A DNA stretch of 64,000 bases from Taenia hydatigena (Eukaryota > Platyhelminthes > Cestoda > Cyclophyllidea > Taeniidae), in contig JADWOT020000002.1 in NCBI GenBank assembly GCA_036345935.2, forward strand, positions 19,248,342-19,312,341. Reading direction: 5' to 3'. The number at the start of each line of letters is the position of its first letter. Within the stretch, counting starts at the first letter, position 1. Below are positions 48,101 to 61,940 of the stretch, one piece after another. Position numbers and translations under genes: made by a program. Under the pieces are notes generated by a model. The model was not told the origin of the DNA, did no database searches, and saw only the letters and a program-made list of their open reading frames with translations.

Positions 48101-51100
48101 GGAAGTCTGTGTTCACTATAGATAATGTGCTGGGGATTGAATGTAAGGAGGCAAAATTTGATGAGAGAACCCCGCTGCTCCAATTGGTGAGCTGGAACTT
48201 GGCATAGTGGACGTGAGCTGCGCACGATCACTACAAGGCACATTTTCTTCTTTGTTTAAAAAGGTAAAGACGCAGACAATCTCTCGCCTCCTTTACTCAT
48301 CCTGTTTGCAAATCTGCCTCAAGTAGTGTCACTTCTTTCCTTGCTTTAAGCAAGCAATCTGTGATACTGCAACCATCTCATGCTAACAATCTACATTTAC
48401 GTTGCAAGAGTGTCATTAACTTCTACTCTGTCTAAGTATCATTCTCACTATACTCGTTGAGGATTTGACAATTTCTCTTTAGCTGCTGTGTTTTTTATGT
48501 CCGCCGTAATAGACTTGATGTCTCTGTTGAAACCTTCAGTGAAATCTTGTTCTCCCATTATTGCAGTGCTGCACCCTATTAGCATTGTAGACATTTAATT
48601 GTACTTTGCTATGTGATTGTTTGGCCTTGTGTCTCCGTTTCCTTAGCAATAAATTTTGTAAATGCCTGTCATTGTCTCGTCCTTCTACAGAGTAGATTAA
48701 AATTAAAGTGTAAGGAGGAGGTGGGTTGGTAGAGTGGCCCAACTCATTGTGGTATCCCTTGCATTCTATGATGAAGCGTGATTGGTGAGCATTGACTAAG
48801 ATGAGATCAGAGTGAGTCTTTCACAATGAGCGCAGTTTAGATCCTAACATTCTACTATTTCCAATTATTCCATACAGGTTTCCGTATCCAGTCGGTAGAC
48901 CGCAAAATGAAGTCCGGATAATAGACTGATGCTCTATTTTGGCTATTTGGAAATGAGATGACAATTTCTAGTAGTCCTGATGTCTCTGTCTCTTAGAGAA
49001 GATGACGACGCACCTGCACTTGTAAAATCTGTTAGATTGCAGCATCATAACAACAAGTTCTTGCATCTCGCAGATGCATCCGATAGCACTGAATGCACCT
49101 CTCCAATGTCGTTTAGAGAAACGTGTCAGCGGTGTTGATGCGACATTTGCTGAACACTTATCACTCAGGCTTAAACAAACTGTCCCATCACCATGACTTA
49201 CATCACTTTCAAACAAATGATTCCACATGCCTGCACCTTCATCGTAAGCATTGGCATACATAAGTGCCTACTACTTAATTTAATCTTGTGGGGTGATTAT
49301 TAGAGCGCGCCTTGTGAAATGGTGATGCACTTGCCACATCATGTCCTTTCGTCAATTGGGTTGCCTCTGCTGCAGACAAGCCAAAGTGACTTATGCAAAT
49401 CAGCCACTTCTTCATTGTCATTTACATGAATGTGCTAGACGCGACCATTTGAACGTGCCTGTAGGTGGGGCTTTGAGAATTTCTGGCTGATACATTACTG
49501 AGGTGACGATGGTACTGTGCATGTCAGCAAATGAAAAACAGCAAAATAAATTGTTCCGATTTATTTGAATGGTGATTGAATGTGGGCGGTGTACTCTGCC
49601 TGGCCTGGTCATCGAAAGAGGCGCAACAGCAGAACCGAAACGAGCCAGTTAGCTAAACAATTAACCAGTCACCCCATTCACAAAGCGAGATCACACGTTG
49701 TGGTGGTATGCACAACTACTTTGCATATTACTCCGCTTTGCGGTTTCAGCTGTGTATTTGTATTCGAATGTGTGGGCTTTTTCTTGTAACAATGCAACAT
49801 TCAGACCCCCGTAGCCTAACCACTTGGTCTTGTTTGAGAATGTGATGGTAAGCAGGTTATTACGGTCAGTATGCGGGTGGATTCATTACCACTGCATGCA
49901 TTACCTGCATGTCATGCAGAGAGATTAATTGACGCATGTGAACCGGTTTTCATTAGGGTGGCTGCTATGGCTGAAGTTTCAGGGTCAGAACAAAAAGAAG
50001 ATGATTCAGATAGAAAAGCATCATGCGCTGCCGACTTACTGAACCGTTATGCTGCTTGGAAAGCTGATCTCGATTAGCTTTGTTCATAAAAACCAATGCG
50101 TTGTGCTGTTGACTCCCAACTCACAGCCGCACGTACTTCGGACAACTTTCGAGGTCTTACTGATCCATCTGTCAAAAGTCCTGTGACGTCAGCCGACAAA
50201 GTGTGGATAAAAATCGGTGAAACCAAAGGTTTGAGGCTAGCTTGAATTCCTCCTTTGAGGAGGACGAATTCGCCTCGCATGCGCACTAGACTCTTGTCAG
50301 CAATAATCCAACTCCGCGCCTAGCCTTAGTTGAGAATTCTTGGGAAAATGGCCTTCTTGGATCCACTTGCACTAATAACGGACTATTTAAAGCGCCACTC
50401 AACAAACCATTTGCTAAGATAAAAGCTTTTCGCTTTTGGTTCTGCGTCACACAAACACTGGGACACTTAGTCGAACGGTCGCCTTTTACAGTTGAGTTGA
50501 TGAAATTCTGGGCTACTGTAGATTTGAAGTGTGAAAATATGCTCTGTTGGAGACGCTGAATAAATTGCAAGAGGTCGTCTTCTTTAAGGATCTGTGTATT
50601 GTATTCTCTGACAGTCATCGCCATGGTTGGCTGTCAGTGGCCACTCAGCAACGCCTAAGTGCTACTATGTTTTATTTTCAGTTAGGAACCGTTTGTTGAG
50701 GTAACGGTGTTGTTGCTGTTGTATTCTGTGTCAAAGTAGTCAATCAGCTGTATTTCAGATCTCCAGAGAGATTATGTTTGACAATTTTAGCTTTGTCTTG
50801 TAACCATTGTGGTTGCAAAGGCGAGCCTCCAAATGCTCGTTGATTTGCATCAAATCACTGCCCGTCAAATGCTGACCTTGGTGGTCGCAGATGCAACTAC
50901 TTTCCCTTTTACTCTCCTGATAGCTTGTACCAAGTTGTGCTTACTCCAATCGCTTTATTTGCTAGCATAGAGCATTTAAATCAGTGCAAAAGCAGCTGGT
51001 GCTATTACTTGTTCGCAGATTATACGTATTGGCAGTTCTTATATACTGCATTTGTTATTTATTTAACTCTCAGGTTCACCGGATGAGCTGGCCGCGGTCT

Positions 51101-54100
51101 CTTCTGTTTGACTAACATGTTCATTTTATCCGAGCATTATGTCTTTATTAGTCTTGACTTTAAGACTAATAAGGCGAAATCATGTTTAGTCCATCGAAGG
51201 AGTACTGCAAAATACGCGTTCCAGAAGCCCTTTGCAAGCATTTACTTGATTAATGCACTTGCATTCCTTGCAAGCTTTCCTACAAATCACCGGAATTGTC
51301 GCAAAATATTGCTACAACTATCTGCTACGATTTCTCTGGCTTTGAACGTTGCAACAAATTTGCGTCATCACTAAATGTAAATACTTTCCCAAATTTCCGG
51401 CGTTTTACCGGCTATAGGCCTTTACGGACACAGTGATTTCCACGAAGTCAAAATCACTTTGCATAAGACGGTTGTTTAGACTATTTACGTGGACAAATAG
51501 CGGTCGGTATTTGCTACTCCCGTGTTTAATGCGACTCATGACGTCTGAGGCGTAAACGAGTTTCGATTTCGTACTATCCTGATATGGTGAATCTCTTACC
51601 GATGGCAATATTACAAGTCGCAGTCAACTTTTGCGCCTCTTCTTTTAAATTTGAACTGTTTTGTGAAGGGGCTGCTGACCATAATATGGAGACAAATTGG
51701 CCTGTTGCAGATTCCATGAAGCTTGGCAGAGGTGAGTAAGGAGAAGCTCGCCTTGCCAATAATCGTATGCACATTTTAGACAAGGTGAAGAAAGTGAGGC
51801 GATCCCCTGCATATTTGTGTTGGGTGGGTGAGCTCCATCGATCGTGTAGCAGTAAGCGGCTCACACAAGTGCTACTCGATACAAGTCAGTAGCACCCTCA
51901 TGTTATTTCACTCTCTCGGCCAGTAGCTTTTCCTTCAAATCGTGCAGCAATCCAACATTAATGATGAATTTTCACCTGTTTTTTTTAAATTAAATTGCTT
52001 CCTCCTGCGAAAAAATTAGTACATCAGTCTAGATATGGATTTTTTTAATTTGAAATGCGCTGAATAGAGCATTATGGTTAAGCAAGGCTAACTCTATGGC
52101 ATTCAATCACATCTTCCAATACTATCAGTATAATGGTTGAATCGCTGCGATGACTAATAAGAAGCAGAGTAAAATTAGGCTTCACGTCAACCAATGCAAT
52201 TTTGAAAACTATCAGTGGCACTTCACCGAAAGTTGTGTGGCTGCAATTTAGCAGCTGCAGTGCTGTTGGTGTGACTCACCTCGGTGCGAAGCTAATGCAC
52301 TTCAATGCCAGCAATCGGATAGTATCTGCTTTGTGAAAATTGTGGAGAGTAAACTCATTGCCGTTCTTTATTCAAAGATGTAGTTCACAATGTTCAACAG
52401 TCAAATTTTTCCGAAGCTAAGCACGCGCAACAAGGCTGGTGGTTGAACTCGTTGCTTAGGCGCTTCTGTATAATCTTGTGGATCTCTTGCTCAGGATTCG
52501 TAAGATGTGGCTAATAGACTCTGGTTAAGAGATTGCGTTTCGGTTTCTTGTTAGTGGGAACAGCCGTATTGGGTGTTGTGGGTTTAAGCCAATGTCCAGT
52601 GGTTAAGTGAAGTCGCATTATGTACGGATTGATTGAGTCCACCCAAAAGAGATCACTCATCAATCATAGTTCCAGATTCTTCTTCAAGATGTGTTTAGGT
52701 ATTGATGATAACGAAGCGTCTTCTTGGATTGCAATCAACAATACAGAGAATAAATATCCTAAGCATTCGGCAGACGCCGGAGAATCTAGACCGACTCAAG
52801 AGGCATGCAGATTCATGATGTTCCCTTTCCAGGAGGAGAATGGAAAAGTCAGAGCAAAGAAGTGGTAAGAGATAAAATCGTGAATCCATCAAAGGTAACA
52901 CGGCTCTTCTCCAAGTCACTGAAGTGGCTTTTAATTGTAGAAGTATATTCCAGGCCTTCCATAAGGGACCATTACTAACTTTATCATCCCTTACAGTTTA
53001 GTTGGTTTTTAGATGCTAATACAATGAGGCAGAATATGCATGGGGTCGCTGGCATGGCTCTAAGGCCGCACATGTGCTAGTGTTTCCAAATGAAGGAGTT
53101 GAAATCTGATCAAAATATTGTTGCATTTGGTTGGTGCAGAGGGACCCCAGCAAGTTCATGCATTTCTTAAATAACAATTACCATTCATGTTTCCACCTTT
53201 ATAAGTATCAGTTAGCATGTCTACTTGATGAGGTTCTGCAGGCTAGTTGTGGTTTACGACCCAGCGTCAATGTTTCTCTTTGCTTAACCTTTTCTATGAT
53301 CTTTGGATTTGCATACGAGGGAGAAGTGGAATAAAACCACATGGACCTCAGGACGTTGATGTAAGTGTGTCAATGGTTGAACGCACCCCACACATCCGCT
53401 GACACGTAAGGATGGAGAAAAAGTTTGATGTGGTGATCTTATAAAGTAACCTTCCGTGAACTTGCAATTTTTGGGACTCAATTTGATCTTAAAATAATAT
53501 CAGCACGTTGGAAGGTGTCCTCTTGAAATGGATGCCACCAAATCCTTCATCAGTCAAGAAAGTACCAGCATTATCTGTTCACTTTAAAACACAAAGTAAA
53601 AGTGGATTAGTTCAATTGACGTTCTAATAAAGCTTGCGCTGAAAGGTAAGGCCTGCACGCAGGAACTGAGACGTTAATCCACTGGCAAATGCCACCAGTC
53701 CATGAGGTGTCACTTGGAGAAGTTGCTTACCTCTACTTTGATTACTGCATCTAAATGCACCAATATTTGGCTCACGTCACCCTCTCGCTTTGTAGACAGC
53801 CACAACACTGCTCTGACAGCTGAATGACATCTGGACTACTTTTGGCACTGAGATCACCTTATAAAAGCTGTGTATCCATGAGTTTGCGCAAAAATGGCCT
53901 AAGCGATCGTAGACTTGGAATAATTTTGAAAGCATTGGCATATTGAAAGCAAAGGCGAATAAAAAAGTGCCAGCATGAACTCGTTCACGATTTTATGAGA
54001 GAAATGCATTCCTGATGTCCTAACTCCCAATTAATAAAGCACTGACCGCTAATGAAGAGGATAAATTAGTTACGCAAATCTGCTGAGTACATTTGGAGGC

Positions 54101-54360
54101 CAGTTGTAAATCAGCATGTCCATTTCTCTGGGTTAACAGGGCATTAGCTTACTTAATGCCGGAAACTTAATAATTCAAAGCAAACATTTACATACATCTC
54201 ATATAAAATCACATGGGGGCATTTGAGGTGGGTGAATAGGGAGGGGAAGACAAATGGTCTTCATTGGCGAAGTTTGATTAAACCATGATTGAAGTGGGCG
54301 ATGCATAATTTAGGCCCTTATCACGGGTACATCTAATGAACGCCTTCATGTAAGCATCGC
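45180..54360. other. Long region without a recognised gene
   Basis: Many frames of 60-118 codons occur on both strands. None shows a motif I can assign. A minus-strand frame at 46887-47144 ends a Ser/Pro-rich stretch next to a plausible donor (CTGCAAG/GTGAAA) and could be one exon, but there is no supporting neighbour. The repeat at 48245-48565 pairs with 18000-18345. Confidence 0.45.
48245..48565 (+). repeat. Plus-strand copy of the repeat at 18000-18345
   Basis: It shares CATCCTGTTTGCAAATCTGCCTCA, a GTGTCACTTCTTTCCT segment, ACGTTGCAA and TCATTC-CAC. Substitutions and indels are frequent, so the copies are old. Confidence 0.6.
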
Positions 54361-54369
54361 AAGCGCCTC

Positions 54370-54896
54370 CGCAACAAGCATTCTTGGATGAATCACGGCC
54401 ATGGGCAGTGCCACCTCAGGAGCAGTTTTCAAAGGCCGTTTCCGATCCTCATCCCAACACAGTATATGCCCTTCTTCCATCACGTCAAGGCTTTCTATTA
54501 AGAAGCGAGGATTATTTAGGATTGCAACCCTTTTTCGGTGTTACCACTACACTTCGCGAGTCTTTGCTGAAGCCGAAGGTGGGTTTGCTGAGGAAGCAGA
54601 GTGCGTATTACCCACGTGCAGAAGTTCTGGAGACCATCAGCGAGGCTTGCAGTCAGTGCTGGCTAGTTTAAGCAGAAAAGAGCAGAATTGAATGCCTGTG
54701 TAAACAAGTCGAAGAGTCGGAGAGAAAATCCAAGTATCATATTTAAGCACAGTTAAAGCATACAATTGAATATCAGTTAGCACGGACTTACTCACTGCTT
54801 GTGCATTGCGGCCAATCTCTCGGTTTCTTCAAGGTTACCTAAGGCCTCTCGACGCGCGCCAAGTTTGCATTCATTCACTCATTCGCACACACATCA
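54370..54896 (+). repeat. Left arm of a local inverted repeat
   Basis: It pairs with 55352-55667. Shared runs include ATATGCCCTTCTTCCATCAC, CTCGGTTTCTTCAAGGTTACCTAA and GCCTCTCGACGC. About 200 bases (54525-54735) occur only in this arm. They contain the end of two overlapping open frames of 95 and 96 codons with no known motif. Confidence 0.75.
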
Positions 54897-55351
54897 CGTG
54901 CTAAACGCAAACAACACTGTCGCGCTAATACAACGCAATTCCTTAGCGGCAAATGGAGAAGATGGTGTATTCGGATGATGAGACAGAATTAATTCTCATT
55001 CACAGATTCGACGTCTTCCGTGAACAAGACAAGCTGATCGATCTACGAATTACTGTGAACTCACGAACATAAGTTTCATGCTTCAACTTCTGAACTAAGG
55101 ATGAAAACTTTGTCTAAAGGCACTGACCACTAAACAGAATAGAACGGCAATACAGTGAAAGCGGTTTTCGACAGAGTACGTGCATGTCACTTCCTTCATT
55201 AACCCGTTTTCAGTATTGCTAAGGCTGTTATCAACTATGCCTATACAGGTAGACTTACAAAGTCTGTAGGGAACGCTATCCGATTGTATCTACTGGCACA
55301 CGGTCTCGTCTGCGAGAAAATCGTCTCCTGGTGTGCCGATTTTCTTAGACC

Positions 55352-55667
55352 GAGGTGTACGTGTGAATGAATGGCGTGCGTCGAGGGGCATTAGGTAACC
55401 TTGAAGAAACCGAGAAATTGGCTGCAATGCACAAGTTGTAAGTCTGTGCAAACTGGTAGTATTTAATTGTGTGCTTTAACAGTGTTTGAATGTGACGCTT
55501 GGATTAGAGAGCCAAAATAATCCTTGCTTCTTAACAGCAAGCCTTGATGTGATGGAAGAAGGGCATATGCTGTGGTTGGGATGATCCATGTCGACCTTAA
55601 CAGAAGAATCGGAAACGGTCTTTGGAAACTGTCAGTGGTCGTGACTCATCCGAAAATGCTTGTTGCA
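55352..55667 (-). repeat. Right arm of the local inverted repeat
   Basis: Reverse-complement match of 54370-54896 lacking the middle ~200 bases. The loop of about 450 bases has no recognised content. Confidence 0.75.
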
Positions 55668-56924
55668 GAGATGTTTATCTAATGGACCCATGATACCTAT
55701 TTAAATATGTAAATTAACGCTGGAAAGTGTCCTTATGGTGTCCTCTCGTATTCATCCACCTCAAAACTTTTCCCATCGATTTCCTTGGCTGTTTTCCAAA
55801 CCAGAGAAATAGACCTGTTGACATTAACTCAGCCTACAAAATTATTCTGCGATTTTGATTGATTTATTCATGATCTTCACCAGCTCTTAATGCTTTATTT
55901 ACTTGGAGCATCATCAGTCCATCAGTCCAGACTGACACTGTTTTTCCCAATCTCCTAATGCACGACCGCACTAGTTAGATCATTGCAATCAACCTGGTGA
56001 TGCTTTTCAAAACATCTCAAGTCTGCAAACACAGTTCATTTTTGTGCAACGTCATGGGTACTCAAGCTCTCAAAAGTGACCGTTATGCTGATAGTCATCT
56101 AGCTGAGAAGAGAGTGTGCTAATTTACAAATCATCCACACACAGTGCGCATCCTAAGGGTGAGAGAGATGTTGAAATGTAAGGAAATGCTTCGTGCATGC
56201 CAGGTATGCAACGGCTTAGCATCTTGTGCCTTTCCAATGACTTGACATTGCTTTGTATTGCCTAACAGTGGTAAAATTTCGCTTCACAAGGTGAGGTTGG
56301 CGACGATCTTGACACCATCACAGTACCACGTTGATGGGTCTCGACGGCAAGGAAAATGTAGTTAGTAAAAAGCAAACTTCAGAAATTTGGTGAGCATGAT
56401 AAGTTTTAAAATGGGGCTACTAAAGCACAACAATAAAATTCCATGGTGTAGAATAAAACTGGAAAGCATTTGCGTAAGTTTAGTGTGAGGTGTTGTAGTT
56501 GTCGCCGTTGTCATAAAGCGGAAGACAAAGAAATGCGATGAAGAATAGAAAGAACAAGTTAGGTGTATGCAAAATATACAAATTTGTTTGTTTTGAATCG
56601 ACATACAAAAATGGGGCGACTATCGTTTGAGTGATAAGATCAGCCGCGGATAAATGCGATTGATACAGAATATTATAGGGAGAATGGATAAAAATATAGC
56701 GTTTATTTTTGCACTCATAGGTGGTTCAATAAGCTTAAATGGTGAAAAGAAGGATGGAAAATTAGGAATAGGGGTTAGCTTACATGATCATTCATGTAAC
56801 TGGGAATTTCGTTGACGAAAGTGTAAATTTTGCTCTCAATGAATGCAATTTTATAGTATCGACCTACTTTCAGTATTAATTGTGTTTAGTAAATGAGAGA
56901 CCTACCTGTTGAGACCCCATTGGG

Positions 56925-57840
56925 GTAAGGATGTTATACACAAAGCATCTTTATCGTGTATTCAAATGTCTCTTTCCACCTTATATCGCTTTTGATCGCC
57001 CAACGAGACATGGATTTATACAATGAGGTCGTACCTACGCTCACTAGTGTAGTGCCAATCCGGTGGTATGAAGTGAAGTCGCTGGTGGTTGGTTATGCAG
57101 AACGGGTTTAGCACAACGTTGACAAGTCATACAATAGCTTTTGCGAAATGCTGGCTTCAGGCTTGAGCATATGAACGCAGGCGATGTGGGTAGTAGAAGG
57201 GGCCTTTGAGCAGAAAACTTCACTAGCAAAGTCGAAGTTGCGCGATACAACAGGAAGGTGGGCATATAGTTTTGATAAACTGTAAGTCGTGTAAAACCAT
57301 CAATTTTGAACTTCTTGCCATCAAATAAGTAATTTCGATGTTTCCAAATGGTTTGTAAACGAGTTATGGTTAAAAATTGCAGTAATGAGTTTGTGAATTC
57401 TCTAAACGTGTGAATTTTGATGTCACATTGAATTGTGGAAGTGATGGTAGGATTTTAATTTTATTTACCGTTGTTTGATGAACTTTATCATCATGAAACA
57501 TTGGCATTACCATCGGCAGCTAAAACTAACTAATTTGGTGGTTTCAGAACTTCGTAAGCTATTAATGGCCTATTAATAGAAAGGTAAGAGGTGTATTGGG
57601 AGATCACAAAAACAACAGAAAGCAGTAAAACCGTTGTTTTGCAGCGACGACCTCAGCTTGACAAGGAGAATTGACTGCGACGACTTTGCAGCAGCAGTCA
57701 TGTTTCATGCAGCGCTTTAAGGTGCGCATCAAGCTAAAATGAGTACATTGCCAGCGATAGCTAAGAAAATGGACTTTTCTCGATTCGGATAGTTAATGCA
57801 GCACGGTGGCACTTAGTAGTGTTGTTTGAAAGCTACGTTC
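56925..57840 (-). repeat. Orphan remnant of VAL-array blocks
   Basis: This resembles 22960-23900 on the plus strand, that is, Y/intermediate/X sequence in the inverted orientation (minus unit sense). Landmarks are GCAGAACGGGTTTAGCACAACGTTGACAAGTCAT, GACAAGGAGAATTGACTGCGA and the CGATTCGGATAGTTAAT segment. No CAP exon or F flank is next to it. Confidence 0.7.
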
Positions 57841-58470
57841 CACCACCTCCGCAGCCTGTGCAACCAAATCCATAACCCCACGGACAGGCAACGAGGAAGC
57901 AGCGATGGCAGCAGAACCATCAGCTGTGGTGATTTTGTTTTCCGATGCAGCAGAAGCTGACCACTCATTAGTGGTGGCATAAATCCGCGCTACTTCAAAC
58001 AAAACGAGGGCACAGAAGTAGCGATTTTGCGGGTAAGAGTTACCGCTACAGCAAAGAAGGTGATGGACTAGACATTTAGCGAGAGAATCGACGCCAAAGA
58101 CGAGCTGGGTGTGAACTTTTATGCATCACCTGCGTAAATGCAGAGCGCGATACAGTGGCAGGCGAAGGAGACTGAGCTGTTGAGGAGACCGTCAGCGATG
58201 TCCAGGTTCTTGGTCGCCATATTAGTGCTGAAGAAGGTAGATGGGTATAAGTTCAGTAGTGGGGTGTCGATCACTGCTTTTGTCGCATTGCATTCCATGC
58301 CTGTAAGAAAAGTAGGGCAACAGTGAGGCGGAAGTGAATGGCTAATGGAGTACGGAGCCCTCATGTGAAGAAAGCAACTGAACAACCTTATTCTTCCTGT
58401 TTTTTCCTCTTTAAGTTGCTTTTCCATTGCGGCGGTCAGCGCCTGAGACAATTGAGTTGGATTACGAGCG
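57793..58470 (-). pseudogene. Coding-like fragment of unknown family
   Basis: On the minus strand an open stretch from about 58109 to 57793 encodes a Cys/His-rich segment followed by an Ala-rich segment (LFEVARIYATTNEW, then VMDLVAQAAEVVERSF). A second frame at 58290-58119 (KNLDIADGLLNSSVSFACHC) abuts it but is offset by one base, with no room for a normal intron. A third piece near 58460-58370 (LTAAMEKQLKEEKTG) is separated by a possible 90-base GT-AG intron. The composition looks like real helical protein, but the frames do not join, so it is called a probable pseudogene. I do not recognise the family. Confidence 0.35.
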
Positions 58471-58499
58471 TAACGTTAAGGCCAACATTTTGTTCTACA

Positions 58500-61400
58500 G
58501 TGTCCTTATAATTGAAATTCTAACTTACGGATAAACGCCTTACATGGGCGGGTTATCAAGCCAATGTGAAGTGTTCGAAAACAACAGGGATTTTTTGCTT
58601 CCACCACATAAATCTGTACTGTGATCAATCTTCTCTAATTTTCCCATCTAAGTTCATTTCAGAATGTAAACTTGACTGTTGGCAGGGCTTTCTTCCCAAA
58701 GGTGGACGTCTTTCTTCTCCACTTAATGAGGGTTTTGAGTGTGATGCAACAGTTTATAGCATTATGGGCTCCTGTTGGGTTGTAACACCCAAGCAGCAAC
58801 CATCATTTAATGAATTCAGTCATTAAATTGAGCGGCACATCATTTCTAACGAGGGCTAAAGCGACGCATGCTGGGCATCAATGACTGACAACTGATCCAC
58901 CTTACAGAGGTCCACCTCATGGCATGGCATTAAGAATTTTTTTGTAAGAGGAGTTAAATCTGTTCTTCGGCCATGCTATTCGGAGCTTGATCGACTACAG
59001 AGCACTTTGATTGTCTGCAGCGTAATCATTCGTGGTCGTGAGCAGTCATGCCTAGACTAGTCTGAAGAGGAAGCATTCTTAAACAATTCATTGCTTCCTT
59101 TAATAATTGATACTGATGTATGCTAGTTCTTCAGCCAACTTTTGGTTTAACAGAATGGAAGCTGTGTGGGACGCTTATTTGGTCATTTTGGCATTTAAGA
59201 TGGAATAAATCCTCAGTTCGAGTATGCATGCCACGACTACAGGGAAATCAACCCTTTTACGCGTTTCTCATGCTATGTCTTGCAGAAATTTTGTATTGGA
59301 ATGTCTCACGTCGATTCCCTATAAATGAACAAATGCAAGGACAAAAATGTCCTTCAAATCAGCCTTGCAATGAGATCATGAATTGCATACAGCACTTACG
59401 CATGTCGTGTACATCTTTCACAGACTTCCCTCCAGGGCAATTTTACTGAATTGGAGCAAAACAAGTCGATTTGTCAGCCGACACTTGCTTTAAAAATGCA
59501 TTTCCGATCAGATTCTCTGAGACTATCCACCCCACAAGTTCATACAAGTTGAGTAGCATTGACAATTATGCAGTTCGCATCTAGAACTGTTAATGTTGTT
59601 ATTACTACGAGCACCCAAAACGCAAACGTGACTTAATGACTCCGTTTATGACACAGCACGGAACTACCAGCAATGCAAAGTAAGGAATGTAGATGCGTGT
59701 GACGTCAGCATTGAATGCACCAAGGGCTCTCTGAGCAAGATTTCCATGAGACCACATTACTCTGCCTTTAAATAGGAAAGAATTTTTAATCTATTTGCGA
59801 CATACACTTAACGCCTCCTAGTTCGCTTCAGCAACTCTGCCGTTAATGCCAGCTAAGGCGTCATGTTAAATGAAGTTGCATTCCATTTGCAATTCTACAC
59901 CGTCGCCTACCGTAGATAAGACCAAGTTCATGGACTACTTTGTGTGTGCCATAAATGCATGTACGCCATAAAATAATTTTTGGCGCATTTTATGCTCGAC
60001 TCATCGCCACTATTCTCAATTCTTTTTCTTTCGTTGTTACCTAATAATTTACAATGGATCTACTGAGTCAGTAAAGGATTAGTGACAAGGTTCGAAGCGA
60101 CCGGCAAATGCATGTGAAACCAACTTCAGCTTATCTTGCCATTTCTTGTCATGTAGATCTGTCAAATCCCGAGCAGGAGAAGCCCTTACTGCCCAACTAT
60201 CAGACATTTTTGACACATTTACTCCGTTAATCTGTAGGTGTAATACAATCGTCAGAATTCCGATAGAGATTAATTTCTTAATTTGTCTACAATTTTCCTT
60301 ATTGTAAGAGTCATGTTACTAAAATCATATCAGTAGAGCAATTTATTTCCAAACACTTGTTCAACATCAGATCTCTATTTGTTCATGCTCTCTGGTTCCA
60401 GCGAATCTCGATGTAAGTGTTGCTAACAAACTGACCTCTATAATTAATTGCAAAGTGTATATGATTAGCGGAGCTTAAGCACTGCTTGATGAGGATGGTG
60501 CGTAAATGTCAAAATGACTTCTATATGTCATTTCTCCATTTGACTTCCAGAAGGGAAGAAATAATCATTAACAAAGTCCCACAAACCGTGCAGTTCTCAA
60601 TGAATCAGGCATTCAGTGATGAGACAAAATATGAACAGCGCGGGATAAGTAAATTAGAAAATACATCTCTCATAGCTTATGGCTACTGGGTGTCTGAGTG
60701 GTGGCCAAGCGTATCGCTTTTATTTGTGACGCCTAACACGGTCTCCTACTAATCTAAGTAGTCATTAATAATAAAATCATTTTACTGGTGGGACGAAAGT
60801 CGATGTGAATAAAATTGTATATACTCCTTGGAGGTACCACACCACCTGGATGACTGTTTTCCGGGGAGCAATTGATGAGCATATGACAAGGCGTTTTAAA
60901 CTCGTTTTTTAACAATTATTGAGATTCTCTGCGACTGCCCATTGGTAAGAGAAGGTTGAATTCACTTAGACATCTCTACTGTATCAGATGGAACAGCCAG
61001 TAGATGGCGTGTTGGCAGGCGTTAAGGGGTCGCACTGTCTACGTCAGTAGAATTGACCTGCTCCTCCAGAACAATATTCACGTTGTCATCCCTCCTCTTA
61101 CTTAAATAGCGCATTGCAAAAAAACATAAGTATTGCGTTGTCTCTCGCCTTTTTAGCGTCGTTTGCGGTGCCACCCTTGTGCGTTGCCTTCAATCATGTC
61201 AATGGATGGTTTTCTTTCTTTCACTAGTGCGTTAACTTTATCTTTGCAGCCGACCAGTGGAGCACTTTCCTTGAATCGAATGCTGTTGTAAGGCATGGTT
61301 AACGGCGGAGTACTAAGCTGTTTTGCGAATAGGGTAGTTCGTGGAAGAGAGGATCTTCACTACACGCTGCTTCTAGGTCTGTGCTCCCACGACTAACGAT

Positions 61401-61900
61401 AGAGACATGCGATTCGCATGTAGGGCGGAACTTCAATTTCAGTAAAATTGCTTAGAGGGATTACTGAAGTTGAGGTCAGTTATCGCCTCGGATGCATGGA
61501 ATCTCGGTCACTGGCGCGGATGGCTAGTGGGTGATTTTCTCATACAACCGACTACCTTGTGATGGCTAATGCCGAAATTTGATTAAGAAGTGGGCCAAGA
61601 AATAAGCTCAAGATGGTAGGGAGGTTGAATTTACCCAAGTGATTTGTTTAGCTCTCGGCTTTGGGAAAGGAACTACTTTGTACCTCGACGGGGTGAGCTG
61701 GTCTTTGGAGCCTATCAGTGGACCCAAGCTCCACTCTATGCATTGCATGCGTTTGACGCGAGCATTGAGTCTCGGATCTTGTTTGAAATGGTCCACGCAC
61801 GTCTTGAATCATGCTTACGCATAGCAACAATTCCCATTTACATAAACCTTGAAATAATAAGCATAATACGGTGACATTTGGTTTGTGTTACATGTAATTT
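58500..61900. other. Region without a firmly recognised gene
   Basis: Plus-strand frames at 58566-58826, 59120-59449 and 60486-60752 look protein-like but match nothing I know and do not join. A frame at 61640-61830 after a possible acceptor (GATTTGTTTAG) may be an upstream exon of the WDR48-like gene; its sequence does not clearly match. Confidence 0.35.
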
Positions 61901-61940
61901 TCTAGATATCGTAACCCTCTCTAAGCATTATCTATCTCTG

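Noticed and set aside
61639..61874. Overlapping plus-strand frames proposed as the N-terminal WD repeats of the WDR48-like gene
   Set aside because: No WD signature (GH core or WD end) can be read in any frame, so the link is not supported.
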